A stretch of DNA of 33,982 bases from an uncultured Clostridia bacterium (lineage in GTDB: Bacteria > Bacillota > Clostridia > Christensenellales > UBA1242), in NCBI GenBank assembly GCA_944382715.1, contig CALWNC010000012.1, positions 1 to 33,982 on the forward strand, read 5' to 3'. Shown here piece after piece: positions 6,367-14,614 of the stretch; within the stretch, counting starts at the first letter, position 1; each line of letters begins with the position of its first letter. The translations under genes were made by a program, and so were the position numbers. Below the pieces are notes generated by a model that was not told where the DNA came from, searched no databases, and saw only the letters and a program-made list of their open reading frames with translations.

Positions 6367-8376
6367 CTAGTTAAATATTACCTTGCTTAGTAAATTATCC
6401 TCATAAAGTTTTTTACCTACATCTAAAACAAATTCATAATCTGATTGGTTTGTTTTAATTTTTGACAAGATTTCTGTCGATAGTAATATAGTTTCAGTTG
6501 AAATTTTTCCAAATAGTCCATTATCATTTCCATGTTGGTTTGTTCCAACAATGCTTCCACTCCCCCTAGTTTTTAAGTCAAATTCTGCTATATCGAAGCC
6601 ATCTGAATGATTTTTGAAGTACAATATTCGTTCATAAGATTTTTCATTTAAATTATCGGCTAGGCAAAAACAGTGAGCCTCTGTTCCATTTCTTCCTATT
6701 CTACCACGAAGTTGATGAAGAGTTGCAAGACCAAATCTTTCCGGAGTTGCAATCACCATTAAGTCTGCATCTGGAATATCAACACCAACCTCTACAATAG
6801 TAGTTGAAACAAGAACATTTATCACATTATTCTTAAAATCACTTATAATTTGATTTTGTTTTTCTCTTGTGAGCTTTCCGTATATTAGTCCAACTTTTTG
6901 ATTAGCCAATAGTTTGGATAAATAATCATACATATTTTTTGCAGAAAATTTATTTGTGCTATCATTTTCATTTTCTTCGTCAATTTTAGCACATACGACA
7001 TAAAGTTTAGAACCAGACTTTAATTTTTCATTTATATAATTCCACATATCTTGGCTTTTATTTCTTGTAACAATATTTGTCAAAATATTTTGAGGTTTTG
7101 GTCTTGAGTTTAAAATAGTTAGGTCTAGTTCACCATAGACTATTAGAGACAGCGACCTAGGTATTGGAGTTGCACTCATTACAAGTATATCTGGCGAAAG
7201 TCCTTTTGAACTTAGATTTTTACGTTGTTGTACACCAAATCTGTGCTGTTCGTCAATAACAATGTATGCTAAGTTATTAAAATTTACATTCTCAGACAAA
7301 ATTGAATGTGTTCCTATTACTATTTGTATTTCACCACTTTTAATACAAGATATAATGTGATTTTTTTGACTATGTGTCATTGAACCAGTTATAATACCAA
7401 CATTTATATTTGTTTTAGAGAAAATTTGCCTTGCAAATTCATAGTGTTGAACTGCTAGTATCTCCGTTGGAGCAATTATTGCAGATTGAAAGCCACTTTT
7501 TGCAGATAAAAAAGCACCATAGAAAGCAACCACAGTTTTTCCCGAACCAACATCTCCTTGAAGTAATCTATTCATTGTAAATTTAGATAATAAGTCAGTT
7601 TCAATTTCATTTACTGCACTTATTTGTGTGGTTGTTAAATTAAAGGGTAAAAGTGATTGAAAATCATTTATTAACGAAATTTTAGCATATTGCTGTATCT
7701 TTTCAATTTTATTTGTTAGCTTATTTTTTTCATTAATAGCCATTAGTGGAACAAAATTTTCAAGTTCCAATCTTTGAATTGCCCTTTTATATAGTTCTTC
7801 ATTAGTAGGACGATGAATTTCAAGATAGGCTTCTTTAACTGGTAAAAGATTGTAATTACTAGAAATATTAGCTGGAATTATTGGGCTAAAGGCTAATTTT
7901 TCTAAAACAAAATTAATTGCATCTGATAAAATTTTTTGACCAATACCCTCAATTGTGTGGTAGACTGGCAAATAACCTAGTTTTTGCTTTTCTACCGAGC
8001 GATAAATACTTACAATAAAAGTATTTTTTTTAGAAGGAGAATTTTTGCCATATAAAAAAATCTCTTCTCCAAGAAATAGAGCAGATTTTATATAAGTTTG
8101 ATTATACCATACGGCATTAAAAAAATGATTATTTTCGTCAGAAACTTTACATGTAATAATTGTTAAACTTGCACGAACTTTTACAATTTTAGGAGTACTT
8201 ATTACCGTTGCTCTAATTAGTCTAACATTACCATCTTCGCAAAAAGGTTCTGTTTTTGAAAAATCATAATATTTATACGGAAAAAATTTGATTAAGTCGT
8301 ACACAGAAAAAATACCACTATTTTCAAGTGATTTTTTTCTTTTGTTACCAATTCCTGTAATTTCAGTTAGTTCCAT
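6367..8376 (-). CDS. recG: ATP-dependent DNA helicase RecG
   Basis: RecG remodels stalled replication forks and branch-migrates Holliday junctions. At 669 aa it is near the usual 680-700. An N-terminal helix-hairpin-like segment (ITGIGNKRKKSLENSGI) and wedge/OB region precede the helicase core. Walker A GDVGSGKT lies near residue 275, then the DEQH box (VIDEQHRFGVQQRK), ATPIPRSL, and motif VI as LHQLRGRIGRNG. The conserved C-terminal G-S-G-x-x-x-G-T-x-Q segment is present as TRGSGSIVGTNQHG. The ATG at 8376 is the natural family start but has no recognisable SD. It lies downstream of fakA on the same strand, as in the Bacillus yloU-yloV-recG neighbourhood but without the serine dehydratase genes. 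Confidence 0.96.
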   Translation of the reverse strand: MELTEITGIGNKRKKSLENSGIFSVYDLIKFFPYKYYDFSKTEPFCEDGNVRLIRATVISTPKIVKVRASLTIITCKVSDENNHFFNAVWYNQTYIKSALFLGEEIFLYGKNSPSKKNTFIVSIYRSVEKQKLGYLPVYHTIEGIGQKILSDAINFVLEKLAFSPIIPANISSNYNLLPVKEAYLEIHRPTNEELYKRAIQRLELENFVPLMAINEKNKLTNKIEKIQQYAKISLINDFQSLLPFNLTTTQISAVNEIETDLLSKFTMNRLLQGDVGSGKTVVAFYGAFLSAKSGFQSAIIAPTEILAVQHYEFARQIFSKTNINVGIITGSMTHSQKNHIISCIKSGEIQIVIGTHSILSENVNFNNLAYIVIDEQHRFGVQQRKNLSSKGLSPDILVMSATPIPRSLSLIVYGELDLTILNSRPKPQNILTNIVTRNKSQDMWNYINEKLKSGSKLYVVCAKIDEENENDSTNKFSAKNMYDYLSKLLANQKVGLIYGKLTREKQNQIISDFKNNVINVLVSTTIVEVGVDIPDADLMVIATPERFGLATLHQLRGRIGRNGTEAHCFCLADNLNEKSYERILYFKNHSDGFDIAEFDLKTRGSGSIVGTNQHGNDNGLFGKISTETILLSTEILSKIKTNQSDYEFVLDVGKKLYEDNLLSKVIFN

Positions 8377-8451
8377 ATTAATTTATTTTTTAATAAATAA
8401 GGTTTTTGTATGTAATAGCAAAAATATAGATGATTTATATATAAATTAAGT

Positions 8452-8500
8452 AGCAAAAATTTAAAGTTAAGCTAAATTTTGCCTAACTTTAAATTTTGCT
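8452..8500 (-). terminator. Terminator-like hairpin between fakA and recG
   Basis: AAAATTTAAAGTTAAGC (8456-8472) pairs with 8481-8497 over 17 positions with one mismatch and an 8-nt loop. On the minus strand a short U tract follows, then other bases, so termination may be partial. The stem would lower recG expression relative to fakA or end the operon. Confidence 0.55.
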
Positions 8501-8521
8501 AAATTTCTATAAAAAGTTAAA

Positions 8522-10192
8522 TTATTCGAGTGAAATTAAATAATAGTATAAAGGTTGGTCACCTTGTTGAACATCAATTTCAAGGTCAGGATATTTTTCT
8601 TTTAGAGTATCAACAAGAGCACCTGCGTCTACAGGATTAACATCTTTTCCATAGAAAAGAGTTATGGTAGAAATGTCATCATTCATAAGTTTTTCAACAG
8701 TATTTTCAGTTACTTTGCTAACATCTGAACCTTTTGTTACAATTTTCTTTTCACCTAAACCGATAATATCTCCTTCTTTAAGCTTAAATCCATCAATTGA
8801 AGTTGTTCTAACTGCATAAGTTACTGAACCAGAAATTACTCCCTTGATAGTTTCATCAACATTAGATTTATTTTCTTCTATAGAAAGTTCAGGGTCAATT
8901 CTTATTGCTGCCGAAATACCTTGAGGTATTGAAGTCGTTGGAAGAACAAAAACATTACGCTTAGAAAGGTCATTTGCAAGTTCTGCAGCCAAAATAATAT
9001 TTTTGTTGTTTGGCAAAACAAAGATATTTTCAGCTGGAACATTATCACATGCTTGTGCAATATCCTCTGCACTAGGATTCATTGTCTGACCACCTTCAAT
9101 AACATAGTCAACATTTAAATCCTTAAATAAATTAGCAAGTCCTTCACCTGCACAAACAGATACAATACCAATCTTTTTAAGTTCTTCTTGATTGTTTTTA
9201 ACTTTTAATGCTCTAAATTGCTCAAGCATATTTTCAATTTTAACGCCGTTTAATTCACCAAGTTCAAGAGCATAGCCAAGAGCTTTATTTGGAGTATTTG
9301 TATGAACGTGTACCTTAACAAGTGATAGATCGCCTATACAAATAACGCAGTCGCCAATTTCCATAAGTTTTTCACGCAATTTGTCAATATCTGCAATTGT
9401 TGTTTTTTTATTAATATTTATAATGAAAAATTCAGTACAATATGCAAATTCAATGTCAGCTAAACTATTATAGTCAACAACTTCTGGGTTAACAAATTGT
9501 GCATTTGCACTTGCAAGAGGTGAACCTGCTCCCGCTGAAATTTTATCAGTTTCTGATTGAAGTTTTAGTTCACTTTCATCTCCCGAAGCAATTTTTAAGA
9601 AACCATTTAATATTATTAATAATCCTCTACCACCAGCATCGACAACCCCCGCTTTTTTTAGAACTGGTAAAAGTTCAGGTGTCATTGATAAAGCTTCCTC
9701 ACCAATGTCAATAACTTGTTTTAAAAAGGTTGACATTTCACTTTCTTTTTTTGCTATTTTAATTGATGAGTCAGCCATTGCACGAATAACTGTTAAAATT
9801 GTACCTTCTTTTGGTTTTGTTACTGCTTTATATGCAACATTAGCACCCTCAATAAGTGCATTTGCAAAGTCCATTGTTTTTATTTCTTTTAATTTATTAA
9901 ATGATGATGTTAAACCCTTCAAAATCTGTGAAAGGATTACACCAGAATTCCCTCTAGCTCCTTTAAGTGCACCCTTGCTGATTGCATCGCAAATCTGTTC
10001 CATATTATTGCTTGTGCACATATTAATTTCTTTTACAGCTGATTTCATTGTAAGTGACATATTTGTACCAGTATCGCCATCTGGAACTGGGAATACATTT
10101 AATGAATTAACATACTCTTTATTTTCTTCAAGGTAATTTGCACCAGAAACTACCATTTTTCTGAGCATTGCTCCGGTTATCGATTTTTCCAC
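8522..10192 (-). CDS. fakA: Fatty acid kinase catalytic subunit FakA (DAK/DegV-linked, YloV family)
   Basis: FakA phosphorylates fatty acids held by a FakB (DegV) partner, feeding exogenous fatty acids into phospholipid synthesis. The N-terminal DhaL-type kinase domain (about residues 1-200) shows NVFPVPDGDTGTNMSL with Mg-ATP-binding Asp38 and Asp40, ARGNSGVILSQILKG, and VVDAGGRGLLIILNG. The middle and C-terminal YloV domains follow, including VHVHTNTPNKALGYAL. The 556 aa length is typical. The start codon is GTG (10190-10192) with AGGAG upstream. It follows the Asp23-family gene yloU, its usual partner gene, with a terminator-like hairpin between them. No fakB gene is in the window. Confidence 0.93.
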   Translation of the reverse strand: MEKSITGAMLRKMVVSGANYLEENKEYVNSLNVFPVPDGDTGTNMSLTMKSAVKEINMCTSNNMEQICDAISKGALKGARGNSGVILSQILKGLTSSFNKLKEIKTMDFANALIEGANVAYKAVTKPKEGTILTVIRAMADSSIKIAKKESEMSTFLKQVIDIGEEALSMTPELLPVLKKAGVVDAGGRGLLIILNGFLKIASGDESELKLQSETDKISAGAGSPLASANAQFVNPEVVDYNSLADIEFAYCTEFFIININKKTTIADIDKLREKLMEIGDCVICIGDLSLVKVHVHTNTPNKALGYALELGELNGVKIENMLEQFRALKVKNNQEELKKIGIVSVCAGEGLANLFKDLNVDYVIEGGQTMNPSAEDIAQACDNVPAENIFVLPNNKNIILAAELANDLSKRNVFVLPTTSIPQGISAAIRIDPELSIEENKSNVDETIKGVISGSVTYAVRTTSIDGFKLKEGDIIGLGEKKIVTKGSDVSKVTENTVEKLMNDDISTITLFYGKDVNPVDAGALVDTLKEKYPDLEIDVQQGDQPLYYYLISLE

Positions 10193-10239
10193 TTTATTTA
10201 TCTCCTAAAAGTTCAATATATAAATGGAGTAAAGACAGC

Positions 10240-10264
10240 AAAAAAAGGCAAAACCCAGTTTTGC
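10240..10264 (-). terminator. Hairpin plus T tract between yloU and fakA
   Basis: GCAAAAC (10248-10254) pairs with GTTTTGC (10258-10264) with a 3-nt loop. On the minus strand it is followed by a U tract (complement of the A run at 10240-10246). It begins two bases after the yloU stop codon, so it is probably an internal attenuator of the yloU-fakA operon. Confidence 0.7.
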
Positions 10265-10265
10265 T

Positions 10266-10616
10266 TTAAACTTTAACTCCAACAACATTTATATTTACCG
10301 TGTCAACAATCATTCCAGTAAACTGTTCTACATTATATTTTACAAGTCTTCTTACAGACTCTGCTACTGCGTTTATGCTAACACCATATTTAAGGATTAT
10401 TTGAAGGTCAATGGTAATTCTGTCATTGATAGTTTTTATTTTTATGCCACGAGGCTTATATTTTTTTCTGAAAAGCTCTCTTAGCGAATCTGAAAATTTA
10501 TTAGTAACAAGGTCAACAACACCGTAAACATCAAGTGCAGAGTGTGCAACAATGAGTGCTATTGAGTCATTAGTAACTGATATTTTTCCATAAGAATTGA
10601 CCGTGTTAACTGCCAT
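10266..10616 (-). CDS. yloU: Asp23/Gls24 family envelope-stress protein (YloU-like)
   Basis: 116 aa, typical for the family. The Asp23 fold is visible: YGKISVTNDSIALIVAHSAL at the start, then a central VVDLV segment, IKIKTINDRITIDLQIILKYG, and the C-terminal V-x-N-V-x-x-x-T-G segment as YNVEQFTGMIVDTVNINVVGV. Family members are cytoplasmic proteins linked to the cell envelope and alkaline or general stress; the precise role is unsettled. It starts at ATG 10616 with AAGGAG. It is the first gene of the yloU-fakA unit and is divergent from rpmB, the arrangement common in Bacillota. Confidence 0.92.
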   Translation of the reverse strand: MAVNTVNSYGKISVTNDSIALIVAHSALDVYGVVDLVTNKFSDSLRELFRKKYKPRGIKIKTINDRITIDLQIILKYGVSINAVAESVRRLVKYNVEQFTGMIVDTVNINVVGVKV

Positions 10617-10664
10617 ATCGTTCTCCTTAAATTAATCTGCATTTCTTTTTGCAAACTTATCATT

Positions 10665-10693
10665 ATAATAAAACATTTTGAATTAAAAATCAA
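10665..10693 (-). promoter_or_regulatory. Promoter of yloU-fakA
   Basis: Minus strand TTGATT (complement of 10688-10693), 17-bp spacer, TATTAT (complement of 10665-10670). The only gene downstream on this strand is yloU. Confidence 0.65.
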
Positions 10694-10752
10694 CACTTTA
10701 ATCAAAGAATTAAAAAAAAGATTATTATTTTTTAAATTATTTTGATAAATAC

Positions 10753-10781
10753 TTGCAAATTTAAAAAACTTGTGCTATCAT
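10753..10781 (+). promoter_or_regulatory. Promoter of rpmB
   Basis: TTGCAA at 10753-10758, 17-bp spacer, TATCAT at 10776-10781 preceded by a TGC extended -10 element. The layout matches the tRNA-Val operon promoter. Confidence 0.75.
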
Positions 10782-10822
10782 ATACAAGGTATTTATTAAA
10801 AGTTTTGCCGAGGAGGTTTATT

Positions 10823-11008
10823 ATGAGTCGTGTTTGTAGTATTTGCGGAAAAGGCGCTGTTGCAGGAAATTCTCGTAGCCACGCATTAAATATAACAAAA
10901 AGAGTTTTTAGACCAAATATTCACAGAACAAGAATTGAAGTTGATGGCAGAGTTCAAACTGCTTATGTTTGTTCAAAGTGTTTAAAAGGTTCTAAAAAGG
11001 ACAAATAA
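10823..11008 (+). CDS. rpmB: 50S ribosomal protein bL28
   Basis: 61 aa. I place the start at ATG 10823 because a full AGGAGG (10811-10816) lies 6 bases upstream and the protein then begins MSRVCSICGKGAV, the family start. An in-frame ATG at 10742 precedes the promoter and is not used. The zinc-ribbon form is intact: CSIC near the N-terminus and CSKC near the C-terminus. SHALNITKRVFRPNIH is the rRNA-binding core. It stands alone on the plus strand with its own promoter and terminator. Confidence 0.97.
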   Translation: MSRVCSICGKGAVAGNSRSHALNITKRVFRPNIHRTRIEVDGRVQTAYVCSKCLKGSKKDK

Positions 11009-11017
11009 TAAAAAATT

Positions 11018-11041
11018 CCTAGAAAATTCTAGGTTTTTTTA
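11018..11041 (+). terminator. Intrinsic terminator of rpmB
   Basis: CCTAGAA and TTCTAGG (11018-11033) form a short stem followed by a run of T from 11034. Confidence 0.85.
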
Positions 11042-11065
11042 TTATTCATAAAAATAGTTATTAAA

Positions 11066-11101
11066 ATAAAAAAGACATCAAGTATTTGATGTCCTTTTTT
11101 G
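11066..11101. terminator. Bidirectional terminator between rpmB and spoVM/rpe
   Basis: GACATCAA (11074-11081) pairs with TTGATGTC (11086-11093), loop GTAT, with an A run on the left and a T run on the right. It can stop plus-strand rpmB readthrough and end the minus-strand operon that finishes with spoVM. Confidence 0.85.
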
Positions 11102-11107
11102 TTACTC

Positions 11108-11191
11108 TTAAACTTTTTTATCCTTATTTCTAGTAAATAGTTTTAAAAATCCTCCCAGAACTTTTGGTGCCTTAATACAAATTATTGTCAT
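11108..11191 (-). CDS. spoVM: SpoVM-like small sporulation protein (27 aa)
   Basis: The 27-codon frame begins MTIICIKAPKVLGG and continues FLKLFTRNKDKKV. Aligned without gaps to the Bacillus subtilis SpoVM start (MKFYTIKLPKFLGG), it keeps Ile6, Lys7, Pro9, Lys10, Leu12, Gly13 and Gly14; Pro9 is important for SpoVM membrane-curvature recognition. The rest is an amphipathic basic tail. The start ATG (11189-11191) has GGAGG 8 bases upstream; an overlapping out-of-frame ATG at 11198 gives only 8 codons. Position supports the call: in B. subtilis spoVM lies between rpe-thiN and rpmB-yloU, and here it lies between rpe and rpmB. SpoVM anchors spore coat assembly on the forespore. A -10-like CATATAAT lies on the minus strand at 11213-11220, with no clear -35. 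Confidence 0.8.
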   Translation of the reverse strand: MTIICIKAPKVLGGFLKLFTRNKDKKV

Positions 11192-11260
11192 AAATCATAC
11201 CTCCAATACTGCATTATATGTGAGGTAAAAATTAGTGTGATAATGTTTTTGAAAAAATAA

Positions 11261-11959
11261 TTATATGTCAAGAAATTCACGAATATGATAAAGTAATCCT
11301 TTTCCCTTTAATTGATTAATGGTTTTCTTCATATTTTTTGAGTTAAATATACATGAACCACTAACAATTATGTTTACACCCATTGCCCTTAACATTTTTG
11401 CATTTTTAGTATTAACGCCCCCGTCTATTTCTATAAATACTTTCCTACTTAGTTCACGGACTTCTGCAACCTTTTCAGCCATTCCGGGAATAAAGCTTTG
11501 ACCTGAAGCACCCGGGTGAACACTCATAACAAGAACTAGGTCAACAAGACCACTTTCCAAAATGTCTTTAATTTTAAGTACAGGAGTTTCAGGATTAATA
11601 GCAAGACCTGCAACTATATTTTTAGTTTTAATCTTTTTTAAAGCAGAATAAACATCTTTACATGCTTCATAGTGAACGGATATTATGTCTGCACCAGCCT
11701 TAGCATATTTATCTATAACTTCTTCTGGTCTTTGAACCATTAAATGAACATCGAGAAGTAAGTTAGTCTTGTCACGAATTTTATCTACAAATGTATAATC
11801 AAAAGTAGTATTTGGTACAAATTTTCCGTCCATAATATCTAAATGAACGCAGTTTGCACCTGCCTTTTCAATCTTTTCAAGTGATTGTAATAATGTTTCG
11901 TTATTTTTATAGTTTGTGGCAATTATTGATGGCGAGACTCTAATTACTCTATTTTTCAT
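11261..11959 (-). CDS. rpe: Ribulose-phosphate 3-epimerase
   Basis: Interconverts ribulose 5-phosphate and xylulose 5-phosphate in the pentose phosphate pathway. 232 aa TIM barrel: SPSIIATNY at the first strand, CVHLDIMDGKFVPN with metal/catalytic His39 and Asp41, LDVHLMVQRPE with His72, HYEA near residue 97, and FIEIDGGVN with catalytic Asp179. The phosphate and substrate loop reads SVHPGASGQSF, where most Rpe proteins have SVNPGFGGQSF, a noticeable local departure. Start ATG 11959 with GGAG upstream. It begins 14 bp after rlmN and precedes spoVM in the same direction. Confidence 0.94.
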   Translation of the reverse strand: MKNRVIRVSPSIIATNYKNNETLLQSLEKIEKAGANCVHLDIMDGKFVPNTTFDYTFVDKIRDKTNLLLDVHLMVQRPEEVIDKYAKAGADIISVHYEACKDVYSALKKIKTKNIVAGLAINPETPVLKIKDILESGLVDLVLVMSVHPGASGQSFIPGMAEKVAEVRELSRKVFIEIDGGVNTKNAKMLRAMGVNIIVSGSCIFNSKNMKKTINQLKGKGLLYHIREFLDI

Positions 11960-11973
11960 TTTGTTTCTCCTTT

Positions 11974-13035
11974 TTATTTATCTTGGTTTAATATTGTAGA
12001 CCTACGAAGTTGACCACAAGCACCTGCTATATCACTTCCAAGAGTTCTTCTAGTGGTTGCAGATATTCCAAGTTCTTTTAAATTTTCCCAAAACTCACTT
12101 GCCTTTTGCTTACTTGCTGGTTTTAGTGCAGGATTTTCTTTTTCACTATGAGGGGTCGTGTTAATTGGAATTAAATTCATGTGATATGAAAGACCTTTAC
12201 AAAGTTCTTTTATTCTTTCGGCATCTTCTTTATTTGTATTAATATCTAGTTCAATATACTCAAAAACAATTCTTCTTTTTGTCTTTTCAAAGTAGTACTT
12301 AATTGCAAAAAACAATTCTTTTAGAGAGTAGGCATTTGCAATTTTCATAATTTTTTTTCGTTTTTCATCAGTAGTTGCATGTAGTGAAATAGTTAGGGTA
12401 ATTGCAAGATTTTCATCAGCTAGTCTTTTTATATTGTCTGCAAGTCCACAAGTAGAAAGTGAAATATTACGCTGGGATAAGTTAAATCCCTCCTTATCTG
12501 AAACTAGTCTAATAAACTTAACCACATTGTCGTAGTTGTCTAAAGGTTCTCCACATCCCATTAATACAACATTTGTAATTTTTCTGTCAGCCTTTGTTCC
12601 ACCAATATGTCTATTAACTACTAAAATTTCTGCAAGCATTTCACCAGCCGTTAGATTTCGTGCAAGTCCATCAATACCCGTTGCACAAAACGCACAGCCC
12701 ATACGACAACCACATTGAGTTGAAATACAAAGGGTATTGCCATATTTATATTCCATTAATACGCCTTCAACAGTATTGCCATCTGAAAGAGAAAATAAAT
12801 ATTTACGCGTACCGTCTTTACTTATAAACTCTTTTTCAATTTTAACTGGTTGGTCAATATATTTTTCCTTGAGTAACTCTCTTAATTCTGTTGGAATATT
12901 TGTCATTTCATCAAACTGCTTGTAATCATTTAACCATGCAAAAATTTGTCCAGCTCTAAATCTGGGCATTTTTTGAATTAGATTTTCAAGTTCTTCTTTA
13001 AGTTCTTTAAGAGATAAGTCATAGATTATTTTCAT
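11974..13035 (-). CDS. rlmN: 23S rRNA (A2503-C2) and tRNA (A37-C2) methyltransferase RlmN
   Basis: Radical SAM enzyme, 353 aa. The 4Fe-4S motif is in CGCRMGCAFCATG (CxxxCxxC), preceded by TLCISTQ. The second conserved cysteine that carries the methyl group is in SDIAGACGQL near the C-terminus. VVLMGCGEPLDN and STCGL/SLHATTDEKR are typical of the family. The vicinity of fmt and def favours RlmN over the resistance paralogue Cfr. Start ATG 13035 with GAGG. It directly follows fmt in the operon; rsmB, usually between fmt and rlmN in Bacillus, is absent. Confidence 0.95.
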   Translation of the reverse strand: MKIIYDLSLKELKEELENLIQKMPRFRAGQIFAWLNDYKQFDEMTNIPTELRELLKEKYIDQPVKIEKEFISKDGTRKYLFSLSDGNTVEGVLMEYKYGNTLCISTQCGCRMGCAFCATGIDGLARNLTAGEMLAEILVVNRHIGGTKADRKITNVVLMGCGEPLDNYDNVVKFIRLVSDKEGFNLSQRNISLSTCGLADNIKRLADENLAITLTISLHATTDEKRKKIMKIANAYSLKELFFAIKYYFEKTKRRIVFEYIELDINTNKEDAERIKELCKGLSYHMNLIPINTTPHSEKENPALKPASKQKASEFWENLKELGISATTRRTLGSDIAGACGQLRRSTILNQDK

Positions 13036-13072
13036 AAGTTCCTCAAATAAAGTTTAAAATTTTAGACAAATA

Positions 13073-14044
13073 TTATTTTTGAGATATAGTGATAATAGAC
13101 TTAAAGCAGTCGTATGCATTAATTTTTCTACCATTCATTAGAGTTTTTGCTTGTAATATTTTTCCACCCGGAAGTTGCATTTCCACTATTTCTATTCCAC
13201 CGTCACCCGTTCTTACATAAACGCCATGTTTGCTAGAAGATACAGGCAAAATTGTACCCGGAGAAAGTTTTTGACATTCATCATTTAGTTCAAAATCCAT
13301 TTCTCTAGCTCTATAAATTTTAACTGCCTCTTGCCCAAAAAGAGTACGTGCAATTGGATTTGGGTTCGCAGCATGAATTAAATTTTTTATTTCTCTGGTA
13401 GATTTTTCCCAGTTAATCACACAGTCATCTTTTTCTACTTTTTTAGTAGTTGTTGCATAAATTTGTTTTTGCTTTGTGAATGTTACTGTATCGGTTTCGA
13501 ATTTTTCAAGAGCTTCTAATAAAAGCTTAGCTCCAATATCTGATAATCTATCAGAAAGTTCACCATAAGTTTCATTTTCATTAATTTTTGTCTTGGTTTG
13601 CAAGATAATATCTCCTGTATCAAGACCAATTTCTGTTTGCATTATTGTAACGCCAGTTTCAGTGTCACCATTTAAAATTGCAGTTTGAATTGGAGATGCT
13701 CCACGATATTTTGGAAGTAATGAAGCATGAACATTAATAACTCCAAATTTTGCAATGTTTAAAACTTCTTGGCTTAGAATTTGACCATATGCAACGGTAA
13801 CCATAATATCAGGAGAAAGAGATTTTAAATCCTCAACCCCGTCACGAGAAATTTTAGGAAACTGAAATAGTTTTAAATTGTGCTTTAGAGCAAACTCTTT
13901 AACGGGTGAAAAGACAATTTTATTTCCTCTTTCAGATGGTTTATCAGGTTGAGAGACAACTGCAACAATCTCATGTTTTGATTTTAAAAGTAATTCTAAT
14001 GATTTAACTGCAAACTCTGGGGTTCCTAAAAATACTATTTTCAT
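13073..14044 (-). CDS. fmt: Methionyl-tRNA formyltransferase
   Basis: Formylates initiator Met-tRNA using 10-formyl-THF. 323 aa. The N-terminal Rossmann-type domain starts KIVFLGTPEFAV. The catalytic region HASLLPKYRGASPIQTAIL contains the Asn-His-Ser-Leu-like motif (NVHASLLP) and the family loop. TGVTIMQTEIGLDTGDI carries the conserved Asp. The C-terminal OB-like tRNA-binding domain follows (about 205-323), with IHAANPNPIARTLF. Start ATG 14044 with GGAG. The stop of def is 13 bp upstream, the classic def-fmt pair. Confidence 0.96.
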   Translation of the reverse strand: MKIVFLGTPEFAVKSLELLLKSKHEIVAVVSQPDKPSERGNKIVFSPVKEFALKHNLKLFQFPKISRDGVEDLKSLSPDIMVTVAYGQILSQEVLNIAKFGVINVHASLLPKYRGASPIQTAILNGDTETGVTIMQTEIGLDTGDIILQTKTKINENETYGELSDRLSDIGAKLLLEALEKFETDTVTFTKQKQIYATTTKKVEKDDCVINWEKSTREIKNLIHAANPNPIARTLFGQEAVKIYRAREMDFELNDECQKLSPGTILPVSSSKHGVYVRTGDGGIEIVEMQLPGGKILQAKTLMNGRKINAYDCFKSIITISQK

Positions 14045-14057
14045 AAATTCTCCATGA

Positions 14058-14576
14058 TTAATTATTCTTTTTTTGTTTATTCTCTTTTTCTAAATTCTTT
14101 TTTTCACGATTATATTCATCTCTATCATTGAATATTTTAGTCGCCTTGTCAATGTATAAAATTCCATCAAGATGATCATATTCGTGGCAGAAACATTTTG
14201 CTTCAAATCCAGTGAATTTTTTTGATATCTTGTTGCCATTTCTATCTTGATACTCTACCCAAACCTTTTCAGGTCTGTTTACAAGTCCACATTTTCCCGG
14301 AACAGAAAGACAGCCTTCAATTTTGATTTTATTTTCTCCCTCCTGCTTAATTAATTTGGGATTAATGCATTCTCTAAACTCTTTGCCAGCGTGCATAACA
14401 AATGCTCTTTTTAATACGCCTACTTGAACAGCTGATAAGCCTGCACCTTCTTTTTTATACATTGTTTCTTTCATATCATCTAAAAGCAACCAAAGCCTTT
14501 CGTCAAAGTCTATTACGGGCTTTGAAATCTTTCTTAAAGTTTCATCATCTTCTTTTAAAATATTTCTTATTGCCAT
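14058..14576 (-). CDS. def: Peptide deformylase
   Basis: Removes N-formyl groups from nascent proteins. 172 aa. All three metal motifs are present: GAGLSAVQVG (motif I, about 44-53), EGCLSVPG with metal ligand Cys89, and CHEYDHLDG with His131, catalytic Glu132 and His135. Motif I has SAV where most enzymes have AAP. The last 25 residues are very basic and Lys-rich (EKENKQKKNN), a plausible ribosome-contacting tail. Start ATG 14576 with AGGAG. It sits between priA and fmt. Confidence 0.96.
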   Translation of the reverse strand: MAIRNILKEDDETLRKISKPVIDFDERLWLLLDDMKETMYKKEGAGLSAVQVGVLKRAFVMHAGKEFRECINPKLIKQEGENKIKIEGCLSVPGKCGLVNRPEKVWVEYQDRNGNKISKKFTGFEAKCFCHEYDHLDGILYIDKATKIFNDRDEYNREKKNLEKENKQKKNN

Positions 14577-14614
14577 AAATTCTCCTGTAACATCATTTTA
14601 TTAATACTTGTAGT

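Noticed and set aside
10742..10822. N-terminal extension of bL28 from the ATG at 10742
   Set aside because: This stretch contains the promoter of the gene, and a perfect AGGAGG precedes ATG 10823, where the conserved protein begins.
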